From Lunularia cruciata (lineage: Eukaryota; Streptophyta; Marchantiopsida; Lunulariales; Lunulariaceae): DNA of 64,000 nucleotides. Of this stretch, positions 48,301 to 60,815 are shown piece after piece; the stretch's first letter is position 1, and every line of letters begins with the position of its first letter. The stretch covers positions 45,575,001 to 45,639,000 of the forward strand of contig OX419755.1 in NCBI GenBank assembly GCA_948567375.1. The letters run 5' to 3'. The notes beneath the pieces were generated by a model. The model was not told the origin of the DNA and did not search any database. It saw nothing but the letters and a program-made list of their open reading frames with translations. The position numbers and the translations under genes are program-made.

Positions 48301-51007
48301 CTCGATGTACGCAGATTGCTTGGAATCAGACAGTTTAATGTCAGTAACAGTGCCACAATAATTGAAGAGCTGGCGCAATTGCTCCTGGGTGAGTACAGAG
48401 CTTAAGTTGGTAACATGAAGAGTCCGTACAGGTTCATCCTGTTCTTTGGGCGATTCGCCACCCTCTTTAGGGCCTGTATTAGGAAAGGAAATATTCTGTT
48501 AGTCCGGAAAACTATGACAGATGGGAAATACGCGAGATTCATATCAGTATGAGAACTCTGCTGCCCAAGCACAACGATCAAGCAAATCTCCGAAAATACA
48601 TTCAATTCTAGCTCGATTCATGGCCTAGAGATTCTTCGAGCGGTTAAAGGGGATATGCCACAGACTGATCTCTGCTTTACAGTTATAAAAAGGAACCCTC
48701 GCCTTTCGGAGTAACACTAACGGCTACTGAGGCAGTCATACGAGGCTGGGATATACTTCTGGGGCTCTCTTCGTCACTCGCATAAATATGTAAGGTTCAG
48801 TAGTTGGAATACACTCTTCTTGTCAAACCCTGATAGACTCAAGTATTTCCCTCAACTAGGAAGACAAAGGGTTTGCAACTGTCAGATTACAAATCTGGAA
48901 CTTGAAGTTTGACTACTTGGGCATACAGGACGCATGTAGAACAAGATATTAACGACTTTTCATTGGTAGAACCTCCTGAACAGCTCATCCTGGCTCGGAC
49001 ACCTGCAGCAACATACCAACAGCTGACGATATTTTACGCTGGCGCAGTTAGATCGAGGCTAATACCTTCTTCTCATAGTTCTAAGCTTAAGTACCCAATC
49101 GACTCGTCAGGAAGTCAGTATGAATCCAATGCGCCAAATCATTTAGACTTTACGATGGTATTTCCGTCAAAGTTCTACGTGCAGAGCTTTAAGACATTAA
49201 GGACGTCTTACGCTGCATATGCATCCCAAATACTAGTATCCGGCAGTTCAACACAAAACGTTCAACGCATGTAGAACAAGATATTAACGACTTCTCAATG
49301 GTAGAACCTCAATGTAGTGAACCTGTACGATGGACATAGGAACTAAGGTTGCAGAACACGACTGGAAGACCAGCGAAATCCTCAGACCACTTGCTAATTA
49401 TGGTGAAAAATCCATGGAGGAAGTTGCCACCAATTGATACATACAGCTCTAGACCTGAACCCCAAGCTGTAACAAGGGATGAATGTAGCAGTAATGATAT
49501 CAAATTGATGAATGTTAAGCTCAGATTCAGCCTATACAGTTGAGCGATGTAGCTAAATTCCTTACGTTCTACCTTGAGTACAGTTCTGCGGCTACAACTC
49601 AGGCACTTTTGTAACCTGCAGATCCTCCGTTAAAAACCAAAACTGCACAGTCCTAGGTCGAATGGAGGGATAATAATCATTATGTACGTCATATCTTCGC
49701 GCATTATTGTAGTATGATACATATATATAATGCATTGAGGAAACAGAAGAAGAAAATATGCATAATTACAAAAATTAACCTTTATAACTAACAGCTTCAA
49801 TCTAGGTTATGAGGTCAGGAGAGCTCCAGAAAGCTCTAGAGTCATTCATGCATTACAGTAATTTCTTGAAGTTTCAATCTCAAGCCTACAAATTGCCCCA
49901 CTCATTCCACTCTCCTCCCCTCAGTCCAAAAGATAATGTTTCAACTTCATCCAGAAAACTTTAGTGAGAACTCTTTCGACAACAGTGAACTCTAAAATCA
50001 AGACCATAGAAGGGACTCATCGGTTTCTCTCATCGACTGAAAATAAGATCTGCTCATATACCTTCACTTTGCGCAGCAGCTGCTTGCGCCGCCTGGTACG
50101 CTTGTGCTGCAGCAATACTTTGAGCCGCTGCCATTGCGGCTGCAGATGGTGCCATCGGCATCTGGCTTAGTCCTCCCATTGTACTTCCTGCGGCCAAAGC
50201 TGCCATGAGCTGATTCTGCGGTGGATGTTTATATTTACAATCATTTCTGGCACAACGTCCATTCAAATAATCACGGCAAACTTCTCCTAACGAAGCCCCA
50301 AGACCAGGCAGAACAGCCCCACCTGTCGATCCTGGAAGAAGACCAGGTATCATCCCCAGCATTCCTGGGAACATCGCTGACATCGAGAACTGCATGTTTT
50401 GGCCGACTCCGTTCATGTACGGGGCAGCACCGAGAAGCGGTCCAGAAGCTGGCAGTAAACCTCCTCCGAGAGGAGCATTTCCTCCGCTGAAAAACACAGG
50501 AAATGGACTCCCAAGAATTGGCAGACCATTGCATTCCACGCTGACCATGTAATCCCCTCTTTTCGCAACAGCATACGTTGCGGTGTACGTTCCATCTGCA
50601 TGGTCCTTCACAACAGCTTCCTGCTCAATCCCACCGACACCCGCCCCTGGAGTAATTCTCACGCGAATGTAAGCTCCTCCATGCCCAGTTCTCCTTCCGT
50701 CCGAATCTTTAGTGACTACGACAAAAGATGCAGCTGCACCAGCCGCTCCTCCTCCTACCCCAGTTCCTGCGGCAGTGCATTTGGTAGGATCCACAGGCCC
50801 TATCGGCTTTCTCGCAAGCCTGTCTGCTTCATCAGCCTCGCTATCCGAAGACGGTTCTCCAGTCGGAGGCTGGTGATCCATATCCTTAAATGTTGCTTCG
50901 AAGGCAGCACGCGCAGCAGCTGCTTTCTCTTCCTCATCCTTCAGCTTCGCTTCTTCAGCGTGTTTCATCCACGCCGGCCGAGTAAGCGCTGTTCCCCTTC
51001 CAGCCAT
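45312..51007 (-). CDS. SR-like RNA-binding protein: filamin repeat, CCCH finger, RRM, RS domain
   Basis: Three coding exons (50062-51007, 47915-48473, 45312-47421) join in phase to about 1204 residues. Domains in order: a filamin-type Ig repeat (about 74-174, AYIRVRITPGAG ... YMVSVECNGLPILGSPFPVF); a CCCH zinc finger CRDYLNGRCARNDCKYKH (244-261, spacing 7-4-3); an RRM (about 332-403, RNP2-like LHVTNL, RNP1-like SAYIEYS); a Gln/Ala-rich stretch; and a very long RS, then Lys/Glu-rich tail from about 500 (RYRRDRRSRS repeats). The order resembles plant RRM proteins such as Arabidopsis At3g23900 (from memory), and the RRM/RS part resembles SREK1-like splicing regulators. It should act in the nucleus on pre-mRNA. 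A possible 5'-UTR donor lies at 51331-51332. Confidence 0.92.
48930..48975 (+). repeat. 46-bp direct repeat in the intron, copy 1
   Basis: ACGCATGTAGAACAAGATAT through GTAGAACCTC in the first coding intron of the RRM/RS gene. The second copy is 335 bp away with two mismatches. Confidence 0.9.
49265..49310 (+). repeat. 46-bp direct repeat in the intron, copy 2
   Basis: Matches 48930-48975 at 44 of 46 positions in the same orientation. The DNA between is not obviously duplicated. Confidence 0.9.
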
Positions 51008-52847
51008 CTTCGTCTACTCGAACTGGCCACCCCTTGCTAATATTCCTTCGAGCGTCAAAATCAGCCGGAAGTTGGCTTGCCGTACTAGTACTAATCAACC
51101 ATGCCAAGGAGACATTACTCTCCGTCCTCAATTTTGAACAGTATCCAGCTCACAACAAATCGCTCATCTGTTCAACAACATTCCCTTTTCAAAACGGATA
51201 AAACATACTCAACAAAGGCCAAAACAGCTTGGACAGTAAACATATAGGAATGGCCGAAAACCTAGGATTAACACGAAAACTAACATTCAAAAAAAACTGA
51301 AAGACATCTTCGACAAATTAACATCGACATACCTGATATGGGAGACTAGGATAGCGTCCTTGTACAATCCAATAGAACTCAGGTAGCACAAACACACGTA
51401 CACGGTTAGAAGCAAATCCAGCTGCAGTCTCGGACGCGACCTAAAACCTCAGAATGTCTCAAGATAGAAAATTGGATATCGCTTCACGATCTTTGGTAAA
51501 AAGAAGAGGAGAATACTCGCGGCCAACTGAAATCCGCTTGGGTTATTGTCCGCTGATGCCCACGGAAAGCGAGAGCGCGGTGAAGATTTTGTGGTGAAAC
51601 GAACAGACAGTAGTAACACACCAATAAACGGACCAAAGAGAAGGGCTGGACCAAACTATTGATGAGACTCATGACATCTAGCTTGAAAACACCCTCTTTC
51701 TACAGAGAAAACATAGAACTGCACAATCGTGCAACAAATACACTGACAACAAGAGGAAACCGAAAACCTAAATCCTGCAACCTGCCGAAAATGACCCCAA
51801 AGTCACGAAGACTATCTGACAAAAAGGAAAACGCTTCAGCAGGTGAAGTATCCCACAATTAAAAACCACAATCGCGACTTCGAACTTCCAATCGCTATCA
51901 AACGCCAAAAAGGACTAGAGAGCAAGAGCTTCGCGCGGGCTCCATCACGTAACCATAGAAACTTGCTCGATTACACACGCACTCACGACCTGCCTACCCA
52001 TCAAAGAGCCTTGCCTCTTGCTCCAATGAAAGGATGCCACGTGTCACTAGCAAATTTCCCAAACCAAAGTTTTCTGCTCCCCAACCGATCCCAATTCTGT
52101 AAACCCCGACATCTTAGCGAGCAGTGTTGTATCGCGTGCCACGGTGGATTCACAAACAACTGTGTTTTGAGAGCATTGTGTCATACGTGGCGACCATCGG
52201 GATCTGACTGAGCAATTGAAACTGTTTGCTACTCTGCCAGAACGATTACACGGCAAGATACACATCAAACTGGTGTTACCGAGGGCATTGTACAGGCGGC
52301 TGGATCTGTTGAAACTGGTTTCATGATGCCCTTACTCAAGAGGTGACAAACACCAGGTGCTTTATTCGCTTGATCTTTACCCGTTTGTCCCTCCGAGAGC
52401 AAGATGCCCCACTTGGGCCGCCGTGTTGCATGAAGTGCTGTACCATGTAAGTCAATGGTTCCTGTGTGAATGTGTCATTGATTCAAGTGTTTTCGTATGA
52501 GATCTGACTTGTCGAATCTTTTTCTCTGTTTAGGATCTTATGGAAACTACTGTGGCACAAAGTGATCTGGTGTAAAGCAAAACCACATGAACAAGTTTCC
52601 TTGTACTTAACCTAGCAGAATGAAACTTGCAATCGGATGCCACTGTCTTCTCTTCAAATGTTCATGAGAAACGCAACTGCCTGATTTGAAAAATTGCCAT
52701 GAATTAGGACCACTAACTAGATAAGTTCAAAGATCTGTATTCTTCGTCTACAAAAACAAAGTGAGAGCCGGAATGGGGTTCAGGGTAAAAGAATATGATC
52801 AATAGTACCGTTCCCTTCCTTTCTTGTAGAACATTTTACGGACAGGA

Positions 52848-52876
52848 TGAAAATCTCTTCCCCGAAGAGATTTTCA
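52848..52876. repeat. Perfect 13-bp inverted repeat with 3-base loop
   Basis: TGAAAATCTCTTC, loop CCC, then GAAGAGATTTTCA. It can fold as a tight hairpin on either strand. No T-run or gene end next to it suggests a function. Confidence 0.9.
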
Positions 52877-53880
52877 CGTAAATTTGTCCAGCAGGCATGG
52901 TTTGCTAGTTATTGTATACTTAAGCTAACTACGATTAATTGTTGGACCAATAATATATCGTCTATTTTCGTCAGGGCTGCAATCCAAGGTCTAGAGCACC
53001 AACTTAGAGGATGATGACGAAGTCCTACTACTTGAGTTCCAGTTTATGAAGCACACTTTCCAGCCCTCCTTATTCAGCTGTAATTGTGCTATTAGTGGTA
53101 GTGGTGATATTAGTCATAGTTGTGAGACGAGATCACGCCAAGCAAGGCTTCTGCCGAGAACCGCAAGAAGTTCCCCTGACCAAATTGTGACGTAAATGGG
53201 CCTTCCCAACAAATATCCTCATGCTTTTCTTTGGAGGCTTGGGTTCTGAACCAAATTAATCAGGATATTCAAACCAACAAGCAAAAAATGGAAACGATAA
53301 TAATAAGCATTGATGAAGATGTCTGGAGCATGAGCCTGAATATTTCAGGAATGGGAGCAGAAGTCATTCGAAGAACGGGGGATCCACAACCTACTAAGGA
53401 TGGAACCGAGAACGTGCACATGAAGTTCATATGAGAATGAGACGCATGCATGAGCGTATGCAAATAGAAATGAATTGAATCTCAGCAAATGGAACATAAG
53501 TGAGTCTAACGTTACGAAGATAAGCGGAAGTAAGAACGTAGTTGATACATATCATAAATAGCTCGTGCAGAGAACTAGTGTACATCGAAGAAGAAGAATC
53601 AAGACAGGACAAACTTAGCATCTGAAACTGAAGGTAGAGGAGGACCATCAAACAGAGAAACATCGAGCAAGGAGGAAAAGACACAGCTTCAGTTGAGTGG
53701 AGTGGATGGTGTCATGGCTGTCTTGGAGCGAGGCGTGAGAGGACTGGATATGAGGATGAGAGCAGAAGCCATTCAAAGAACGGGAGGACTGGATATAGAG
53801 AAATGAGGACAGAAGCCGTTAATCAAACGGGAGATTCAGAACTCATTGAATGCAAATGCTGTGCACGATATGTAATGTAA

Positions 53881-54180
53881 ACAAGATAATGAACATCTTA
53901 TCGAATTAAAGCATAAGTAAATGTAACCTGTAAGCAATGTAATAGCAACACCTATATCCTAGTTGCATGCATGGAATAAACAGAAACAGGACACCTGCAT
54001 ATATAGAGGAAAGAATATCATCGAATGAAAGCCTAGGTAGTGGTCACTTGGAAACAACTTAATAGCAACACCTAAATCTGAGATGCATGCATCGAAGAAG
54101 CTGAGACAGAACACCCACATAAGTAGAGAAATAAAATCAACAGGGAGAGCCGGCGACTTAACGAGCCACATTAAAAAGGT
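53881..54180. repeat. Tandem repeat, 120-bp period
   Basis: Segments 53881-54000 and 54001-54120 align at exactly 120 bp, as do 53941 and 54061 (both start AATAGCAACACCTA). Shared motifs include TCGAATNAAAGC and TGCATGCAT. The array covers about two and a half diverged units. Confidence 0.85.
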
Positions 54181-54339
54181 TGAAAAACAGGAGTCGAGAG
54201 ATAAGTAGAAGTCTGGAAATCGCAAGTCAAGGAAGATCTGAGAGTCAGGAAACGAAATTCGTAGATGTATGAGTCAGAGCACCAGAAGTATGACATTGCT
54301 CAGAGAACGAGGGAAGTCGAGCAAAGCGTATGAGGACTG

Positions 54340-54750
54340 AATATGGTATATCGCAGCAAGCACTATGGATGCCTGAGTCCTGAGAAACTAAACAACTGAG
54401 GGAAGCAGAAGGCGGCCATAGTAAGCCTCCACGAAAACACATGCGACTTCATCAGTGCCTCACGCAGTGCCGAAGTAGCTGAACAAGTGTCAGTACCCCT
54501 CGTACCGAGTTTCTGCTCGGAAACTCATAAGTGCTGGATAGTGGATAGTGAGGGAGGACTGGATAGTGTATGCTCTACAAACGCATGAGTCCTAAAAGAC
54601 TGAACACTGGAGGAAGCAGACAGGCAGTCATAGTAAGCCTTCACGAAAGCACTAACGACTTCATAAGCGCCAAGTAGCTGGGCGAATGCCAGTAACCCTC
54701 GTACCGCATTCTGTTCAAAAGCTCAGGAGTCTGAATATTGGGTAATGCCT
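54340..54750. repeat. Tandem repeat, about 210-bp period
   Basis: Two units share TGAGTCCT, GGAAGCAGA, CATAGTAAGCC, CACGAAA, CGACTTCAT, AGTAGCTG and CCCTCGTACCG in the same order (54365-54510 and 54575-54710). A third, more distant copy lies in an intron of the UBX gene at about 56960-57080. Confidence 0.8.
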
Positions 54751-55919
54751 TCTTCCGGTTGCTTTCCTGCCTTCCCATACGGGCACCTAATGCAATGACA
54801 ATTTCTTCTGAAGCTGTGGAACCAGATGTAATCAAAACCAGTCAGTTCCATAAAAAAGGTATTTGTACAGCGGTACTTTCAGACCGCCCAAAATGACTCA
54901 GGCTGAAGCTGAAGACTTAACGTGGTCAATGCAATTCCTAGCTGGTAAGGCAGCTTGCATGCCTTTCTATCCATATAATCTCTGCTTTTATTCCATAATA
55001 CAATGAACAGCCGAATCTGACCTTTACAGGATGTCCAACATCTCCTAGAGAAAAGAGCTCAGCAGTACAAATTGGACACATTGATTTGGAGAGAAATAAA
55101 TTACTGTTCGAGCACAAAAACAGAATTAAAAGGGGCTCGGCATACACCATGGCTTGAAGCGGAGATATGCTATACCTAATTGAAAACACATTGTAGTGCA
55201 TGGCCCGCACTATACAGGGCACCCAGAAACTTATAATGATGGTTGTTCAGCTTCCTCACGATGTCGTGCATCACCTCAGTTACCTTCCGAACAGAGTACT
55301 CCATGTAAAGGACGTCCGTCTTGATTTTCTGAGATATCTGCTACCACAAAAAGACCTGGCTGCATAAGCTCCTAACCTTCAATGTGGCACATGTATTGGG
55401 ACTACGAATTTAGAAAAATCTGCTTGAACGGAAAGAGCACCTGGGGGGAGAGAGGCTCTGAATGACTGGGTCAAATTCAGGAAATCGCTTGACGACAAGA
55501 AATGCAGAAACATAATTTTTAAACGGGCTGCTGTACAAAAGTTCATCGCGGCTGATGGGAGGACCACCAGGAAGAAGTCAGCCAGCACTTTGCGTGCCTC
55601 CACACGGGTGAAACTTTCGACCCCCTTATTACTCAGGCGTGACTCTTATATCATAAGAAATATCGAGTCTCAGAGCAGCGCGTAATTTGTGAACATCGAG
55701 GACAGTGTTATCAGTGAAAATTATGAATGGTATATTACACCCATCCATGAGGCCAAAAGATTCTTCGGACAGCTTCATGATAGTGATGGGGACGTGGGTC
55801 TACATCAAACTGTACATATCTCTTAGCGATTTCAGACGTTAACGCCCAAAAGGTCAGTCTCAACTCACCGTATATGCGGAGGGAAATGGCATTCTAGCGA
55901 AAGAGACCAGATAAGTGCT

Positions 55920-58900
55920 CTAATTATCTTCGACTTGGACAAAAAGACTTGCATGTGGATGAAGTCCAGCATCCTTGAGGGACAGGTCCAATTTATTTGG
56001 ACCGTAGACAGTCCGAGGGAAGTTGGAGACCAAGCTGTACTTGACTGCGTCGAAAGAACCTAGTGAGTCCACATAGTCGTAAACCTTATGCACACTGTCA
56101 GCAGCATAGAATCTTCTCTCCTTGCGCTCTCCATTTGGTAGCCGCACTAGTACCTACAGGAAGAGAAGGATAAATGAACGTGTCATTTGAAGGTATTGAG
56201 AAATGAGAAAAGTAGAACCACCACATGTAGAAAAAGGCACACCTGGGTAGATGCTGAAGCTAGAAACAAATCTTACCTGAGTGACATCAGGGGCCTTAGC
56301 TGGCTCCACACCTAGAGAACTAGCCTTCTCCTGTCTGCGTCGCTCTAATGCTAATTCCCTCTCGGCAGCTTCTCTAGCAGCTCGGGCTACGGCCATTTCT
56401 TCTTCTTGCTTCCTCCTCTCAGCCTCTTCTGCCTCTCGGGCAGCTCTATCTGCTTCTTCCTGGCGTCTTCGTTCCCTCTCCTGTCCAAATGCAAGATGTG
56501 CTCAAGAGTGAGTCCAAAAAGTTCAGCCCAGTCTATGAACTCTCATAATGAGAGATGAAAAACAGAACCCGTTGTTGACAACCTGTTTCCATACCCACGT
56601 CTGACCGGGCTTGACAGACAATTGAAAGTCACGCTGTAAAAATCTTCATGACTGTCAGTTACAAAGAGATATATGCATGCATTTGCCTGCAGACAGGGAT
56701 TGGTACCATGGTAATTTTGATGATTCTTGAAGCCTACAATGGTGGTGTGATACATATGTACCTGCAGGTAAGGATTAGTAGGAGCAAGTGTAGCGTTGAG
56801 AAGCAACGAGAAACGTCTTGCATTATCAGAGACTGACTCGACATATCTCTCCCAGTGGAGAATATCCAGACGCCTCAGGAGCGAGGATGGGGATGCATCC
56901 TAGCATGCTCTATGTCAACAGGAGCCCATCAGCAGTTAACATACAAACAGGAAGTAGCAGGGTTTAATAGAAAGTCTCCATGATAACACCGACGACTTCC
57001 TCAATGCCTACACGCCTACACGGTGCCAAGAGAGCTGGATGCACCTGCCAGTACCCCTCGTCCCGAATTGCTCATGTGTGCCAAGACAAACTCGGGTCTT
57101 CCTGAAAGTGTTGTTCGCGGAAAGTAAAAGAGGTAGGGAGGCCACAGTTAGTTGCAGCCTCCTAATACATATCGGACCAAGAATCACACACCCAAAACAT
57201 GTATGGGGTGATACCGGAATGGCACCAAGAAGACAGCAGTCAGCAATAGTCGTACGGGATATGAGGGACTGACCAAGATTATCACCTGTAGGTTGAGAAT
57301 GTGAGAACATACCTGTCATAGATTTGTAGGGTGAAGAATTGAAAAGAGAAAAGCAAAACGCAGAAAGCATGTAAGGCACATACAGTTGCAGAAGATCCGA
57401 GAATAGATCCAGCAGAAAAAATTGGCAGTTAAGTAGAAGCATGATTGAGCAGAGTTCCAAACTCATCATGAAACAGTGAGGCAATTGGGGTAATGGATCA
57501 GTCATATGAGCTCAGTCGTGAGCTTTCATATGCATAGTCATATGAGTTCAAATGAGTGTGCTCATGAGCTTTCATATGAATTATCAATCTCTATTCTTAC
57601 TAATCAAGCAGCAATCTCTCACACTCACTTTTAATTGAATGGATAACATTAAGAGCGAAACAGTACCCTACTTGGGTGAGGGTTACACTCCAGCCTACTC
57701 TAAAAAAAAGCAGGATTCTAGGAAATGACCTGGTCTGCTTGAAGTGCTGCTTGATATGCCGCATCTTGCTCCTCCCGCAGACGTCGGTTCACTTGACGTT
57801 CCTCCTCCTCAACGCGAGCAGCAACAAGCGCTGCTCCGTGCTCTTCCACCACTCGATGTAAAATTGCCAGCAGCTCGGTGGCGCTCCTGGGACCTTCAAT
57901 CTGTCAAAGTCACGGTAGTAAATTTCACAGCTATTCTTGGACAACTCAGCATCTGGACTACCATGTGCTCAAGTTAATTCATGGGAGGCCTCTGCTGGAT
58001 AGAGTTAAAAGGTGGGCCCAATCATAAAACATATATAAGTAATATACGTGACGAGACAGTAGACGGGCATTTCATATTGAGGGATATAAGGACAAGACAG
58101 CGAGCACTTCCATTGTCCACGCAAGCTTGATAAAGAAGATAACGGCTCAATTTAGAATAAACGAGTTAAAGAACAACAGTAACAGGTTAAGTCCTCTTTT
58201 ATGAAATGGAGAGAGAAAGAGTTGAGGAGCTTATCAAAAACCCGTACTCTAGAAGCAAATGAGAAAATGCACTTCAGGCAGAGTGCAGAAGCCTATCACT
58301 CAGACAACTAATCGGAAACTAATCGTGACTATCTAGCGGACACAATTAATCTACCAAATCAATCATATAGCATCCCTGAAGGGAGGCAGAAAGCTATATT
58401 CAAGTTAAAAGGAGTTCAATTTACCATGTACGACTTTGACTTTAGCAAGAAAGTAGCTCTAAGAGTTACACTTTTGAATCAATCATTAACTCCAAGAATA
58501 CAAGGAGCGATCTATGAAACCAGCCAACCTACTAAAACAGAAGAAGTGGACACAAATGTCTATGTATTTTGTAATGGTGTGGTCAAGCCCTTACAGATTG
58601 CTCCCAATTTGGATTCCCACCCAAGAGGACTGACTGTTGCGTGCTAGGCATACTCTTACACCCTGTGTCGACAGTATTGATAGCAGAATGAGTGACACAT
58701 GGCAGTTCAATGCAATGAACATGGCAGGACAATACAAACGTTAACAGTATATCGAATAATGGACTACAAAACCTGTTGTTAACAACCCAGTTCCATACCC
58801 ACGTCTGATCGGACTCGACATTTGACAGTAAATTCGTCATGACTATCAATTACCTAAAGAGGGACGAAGCATGTGCCTGCAGGCAAGGGTTAGTGCGATG

Positions 58901-60244
58901 GTATCCTTGGTGCTTATCTAAGCGTAGAGTGGTGTAATTCATCCCTACCTGCAGGCAAGGGTTACCGCGAGCAAGTGTAACCTCGAGAAGTCTGTTTCAA
59001 GTATGTTGAAAGTATATGTGTATTTGTCGAACTGTCGGATTTCAAAATAACTAGATGGGTAAACCAAGGCAAAAATACAAACTTCATACAAAAATCTCAA
59101 AAGAACATAGTAGCAGCGAATCATGAGGCAGTGCGGAAAATCTGGTAACCAACAGATAGTGAAGAGGAAAATCCAAATGAAGAATAATAACAGGTTGCGT
59201 ACGGGGGAATCGTTAAACTAAGGTAAAAGTGGCAAAAAGTAAAACCTGTTGTAGTAAGGCAATGCGTTGGTTAGAAGAAGCTGTGACAACGGCACAGAAG
59301 GGAAAGGTTGACGCTTTCAAACTGTTGCTCATTTGGAAGCCTTCGCTAGCACGCACGTCTCCACCCCAAGCAACAAAATTCTCGTTGATAAACTCTGACA
59401 CACCTTCAGAGCACAGACTACCTTCACAAAACGCTGGGGTGTTGGCATGATCTGGTGCGTGCAGATATACAAACAAAAATTTATACTGCTGCCCTGCCCT
59501 TCTCATAGCCTCCATGAAGCTGAGAGTCTGGAACATTGGACGGATCCCCCCGTATTCTCTCTCAAAGTTTCTCACAAAAAGACTGGCCTCTGAAGCTCCA
59601 GAAGGCATAGGGAGTAACGATCTACTTCTCCCATCTCCAGCCGCACCTCCTCCTGCTGCGCCTAAACCAAGTGCTCCTAGCGAGTACGATATCATTCCTC
59701 CGGCAACCCACATTCCCAATCCTACAGCCCCGTACATGAGATTATAGCTCCCTCGGATCATCGAAAATGGCAATGTCACTAACCTCCAGGCAATACCGGG
59801 ACCCGGAGGATTCGGCATAAGGAGCCCACCCCTGTAGGACTCATCATACTGATATCGATCATAGTCCATGCTATCCCTTCCTGGACTTAAAGGAAAAGGC
59901 TGATAGTTTCCACCCTCGGGATGTCCGCGTCCATGATTGCCAAACGGGTCACGATCTAGGGTAGAGGGAAACCCTGAATTCATCCGCTCTGCAGTAGAAT
60001 TCCATCGACCCGAGTCCGAAGCTTCGTCAGTGCTCAAGACATCACCACCGCTACTACTTCCCACCGGGACCGACGTTGTGTGGATCATCCCTCCGACCAA
60101 GGAATTCACTGCTGCGTCTAAGTCCCATCCGTGCGCCTCCAGTATCTGTGTCGAGAGCGACGAATCCTGCACTCCTGTAACATCCTGAAAATATGCCACC
60201 TTCTCCTCATTTTCTCGAGATTGACTCGTCATTTTCACCTCCAC
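55920..60244 (-). CDS. UBA-UAS-UBX protein, PUX10/FAF2 type
   Basis: Four exons (59246-60244, 57730-57900, 56277-56480, 55920-56153) join in phase to 535 residues; a second Met four codons in is an alternative start. Domains: UBA-like ubiquitin-binding helix bundle (about 14-50, YFQDVTGVQDSSLSTQILEA); a Gly-rich hydrophobic hairpin (about 150-198) that inserts in lipid-droplet or ER membrane; a UAS thioredoxin-like domain (about 220-345, FLFVYLHAPDHANTPAFCEG); a charged coiled coil (about 370-440); and a C-terminal UBX domain (about 458-535) with the CDC48-binding loop FPRTVYG. Such proteins recruit the CDC48/p97 segregase to ubiquitinated membrane proteins; Arabidopsis PUX10 does this at lipid droplets. 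All key parts look intact. Exon 2-3 and 1-2 introns are over 1.2 kb and carry repeats. Confidence 0.95.
56560..56805 (+). repeat. Dispersed repeat in UBX-gene intron, copy 1
   Basis: Shares CCATACCCACGTCTGA, TCATGACT, TGCCTGCAG, GGTGTGATACAT-like and GAGCAAGTGTA motifs, in order, with 58765-59000. The two copies lie in different introns of one gene, in the same orientation. Confidence 0.75.
57502..57580. repeat. CATATGAG/GAGCTTTCATATG short tandem repeat
   Basis: Two adjacent units, each starting AGTCATATGAG and ending TGAGCTTTCATATG, about 36-45 bp long, in the intron between UBX-gene exons 2 and 3. Confidence 0.8.
58765..59000 (+). repeat. Dispersed repeat in UBX-gene intron, copy 2
   Basis: Second diverged copy of the 56560-56805 repeat, 2.2 kb away in the intron between exons 1 and 2. 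It contains a doubled TGCAGGCAAGGGTTA. Confidence 0.75.
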
Positions 60245-60675
60245 AGCTTTCTCCCTTTCTCCTCAACACTGAACCATTCATCAATCACACCTTCCTTCCT
60301 CCTCTGCACCTCCAAAACCTACACCTGAAATTCTGAACCCTAATTTCCCCGACTCCACTCCTCCGCTTGAGCACTGCTCTTGTTTCTTCCGCTATTTCCA
60401 TGGAAAACTTACCCCACAATCGAAATATGCCTCCATTTCCATGTGACAGACCCCGATCTTCCCTTGGGTTTTGCTCACCAGGGAAAGAACGGATCCTCGC
60501 TCTTGATCATTTCGTCGATGGAAACATAGCACAAGAATAAAAGACCTCCGTCTCCTCTCTCATTTCCAGGCTATCCGGCGGACCGGATGTTCCTGCAGGT
60601 CCGATAACCGGTCCAAACCTCTGTATTTACTAACTTCTACAAATGCTTTTTGGACTCCGACGTGAACTCAAGTAA
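60245..60675. promoter_or_regulatory. Promoter and leader region of the UBX gene
   Basis: About 430 bp between the UBX-gene start and an LTR-A fragment. It is C/T-rich on the plus strand near the gene (AG-rich leader on the gene's strand). No clear TATA box was identified. Confidence 0.4.
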
Positions 60676-60815
60676 AAGGCGACCGCGTAGAAAAAGTGAA
60701 GGAGGGAAGACCCCATCAAGCCGTAAGGGTAACATGGGGCTAAGCCCCAATAGAGTCTGTATGAGAAATCTGCCCTACCGCACCTAAGATATCAGAACTA
60801 TGCAAGTCGTGAACT
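60676..60815 (+). repeat. LTR-A outer fragment near the UBX gene
   Basis: Contains GACCGCGTAGAAAAAG, GGGAAGACCCCATCAAGCCG, GGGGCTAAGCCCCAATAG and GCACCTAAGATATC in the same order as the LTRs at 1098-2466 (inverted) and 23510-24064. Homology ends after about 140 bp. Confidence 0.75.

Larger units (their letters stand above)
51008..55919. other. Spacer between the RRM/RS and UBX genes
   Basis: Holds the promoter and 5' leader of the RRM/RS gene to about 52 kb, then unassigned sequence. A plus-strand stretch at 52200-52440 has open frames (for example LPERLHGKIHIKLVLPRALY) that I cannot identify. From 53.2 to 54.8 kb the spacer is made of diverged tandem repeats, listed separately. Confidence 0.5.

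Noticed and set aside
53231-53434. 67-codon plus-strand frame
   Set aside because: Lies in the repeat-rich spacer and shares its repeat motifs; no domain seen.
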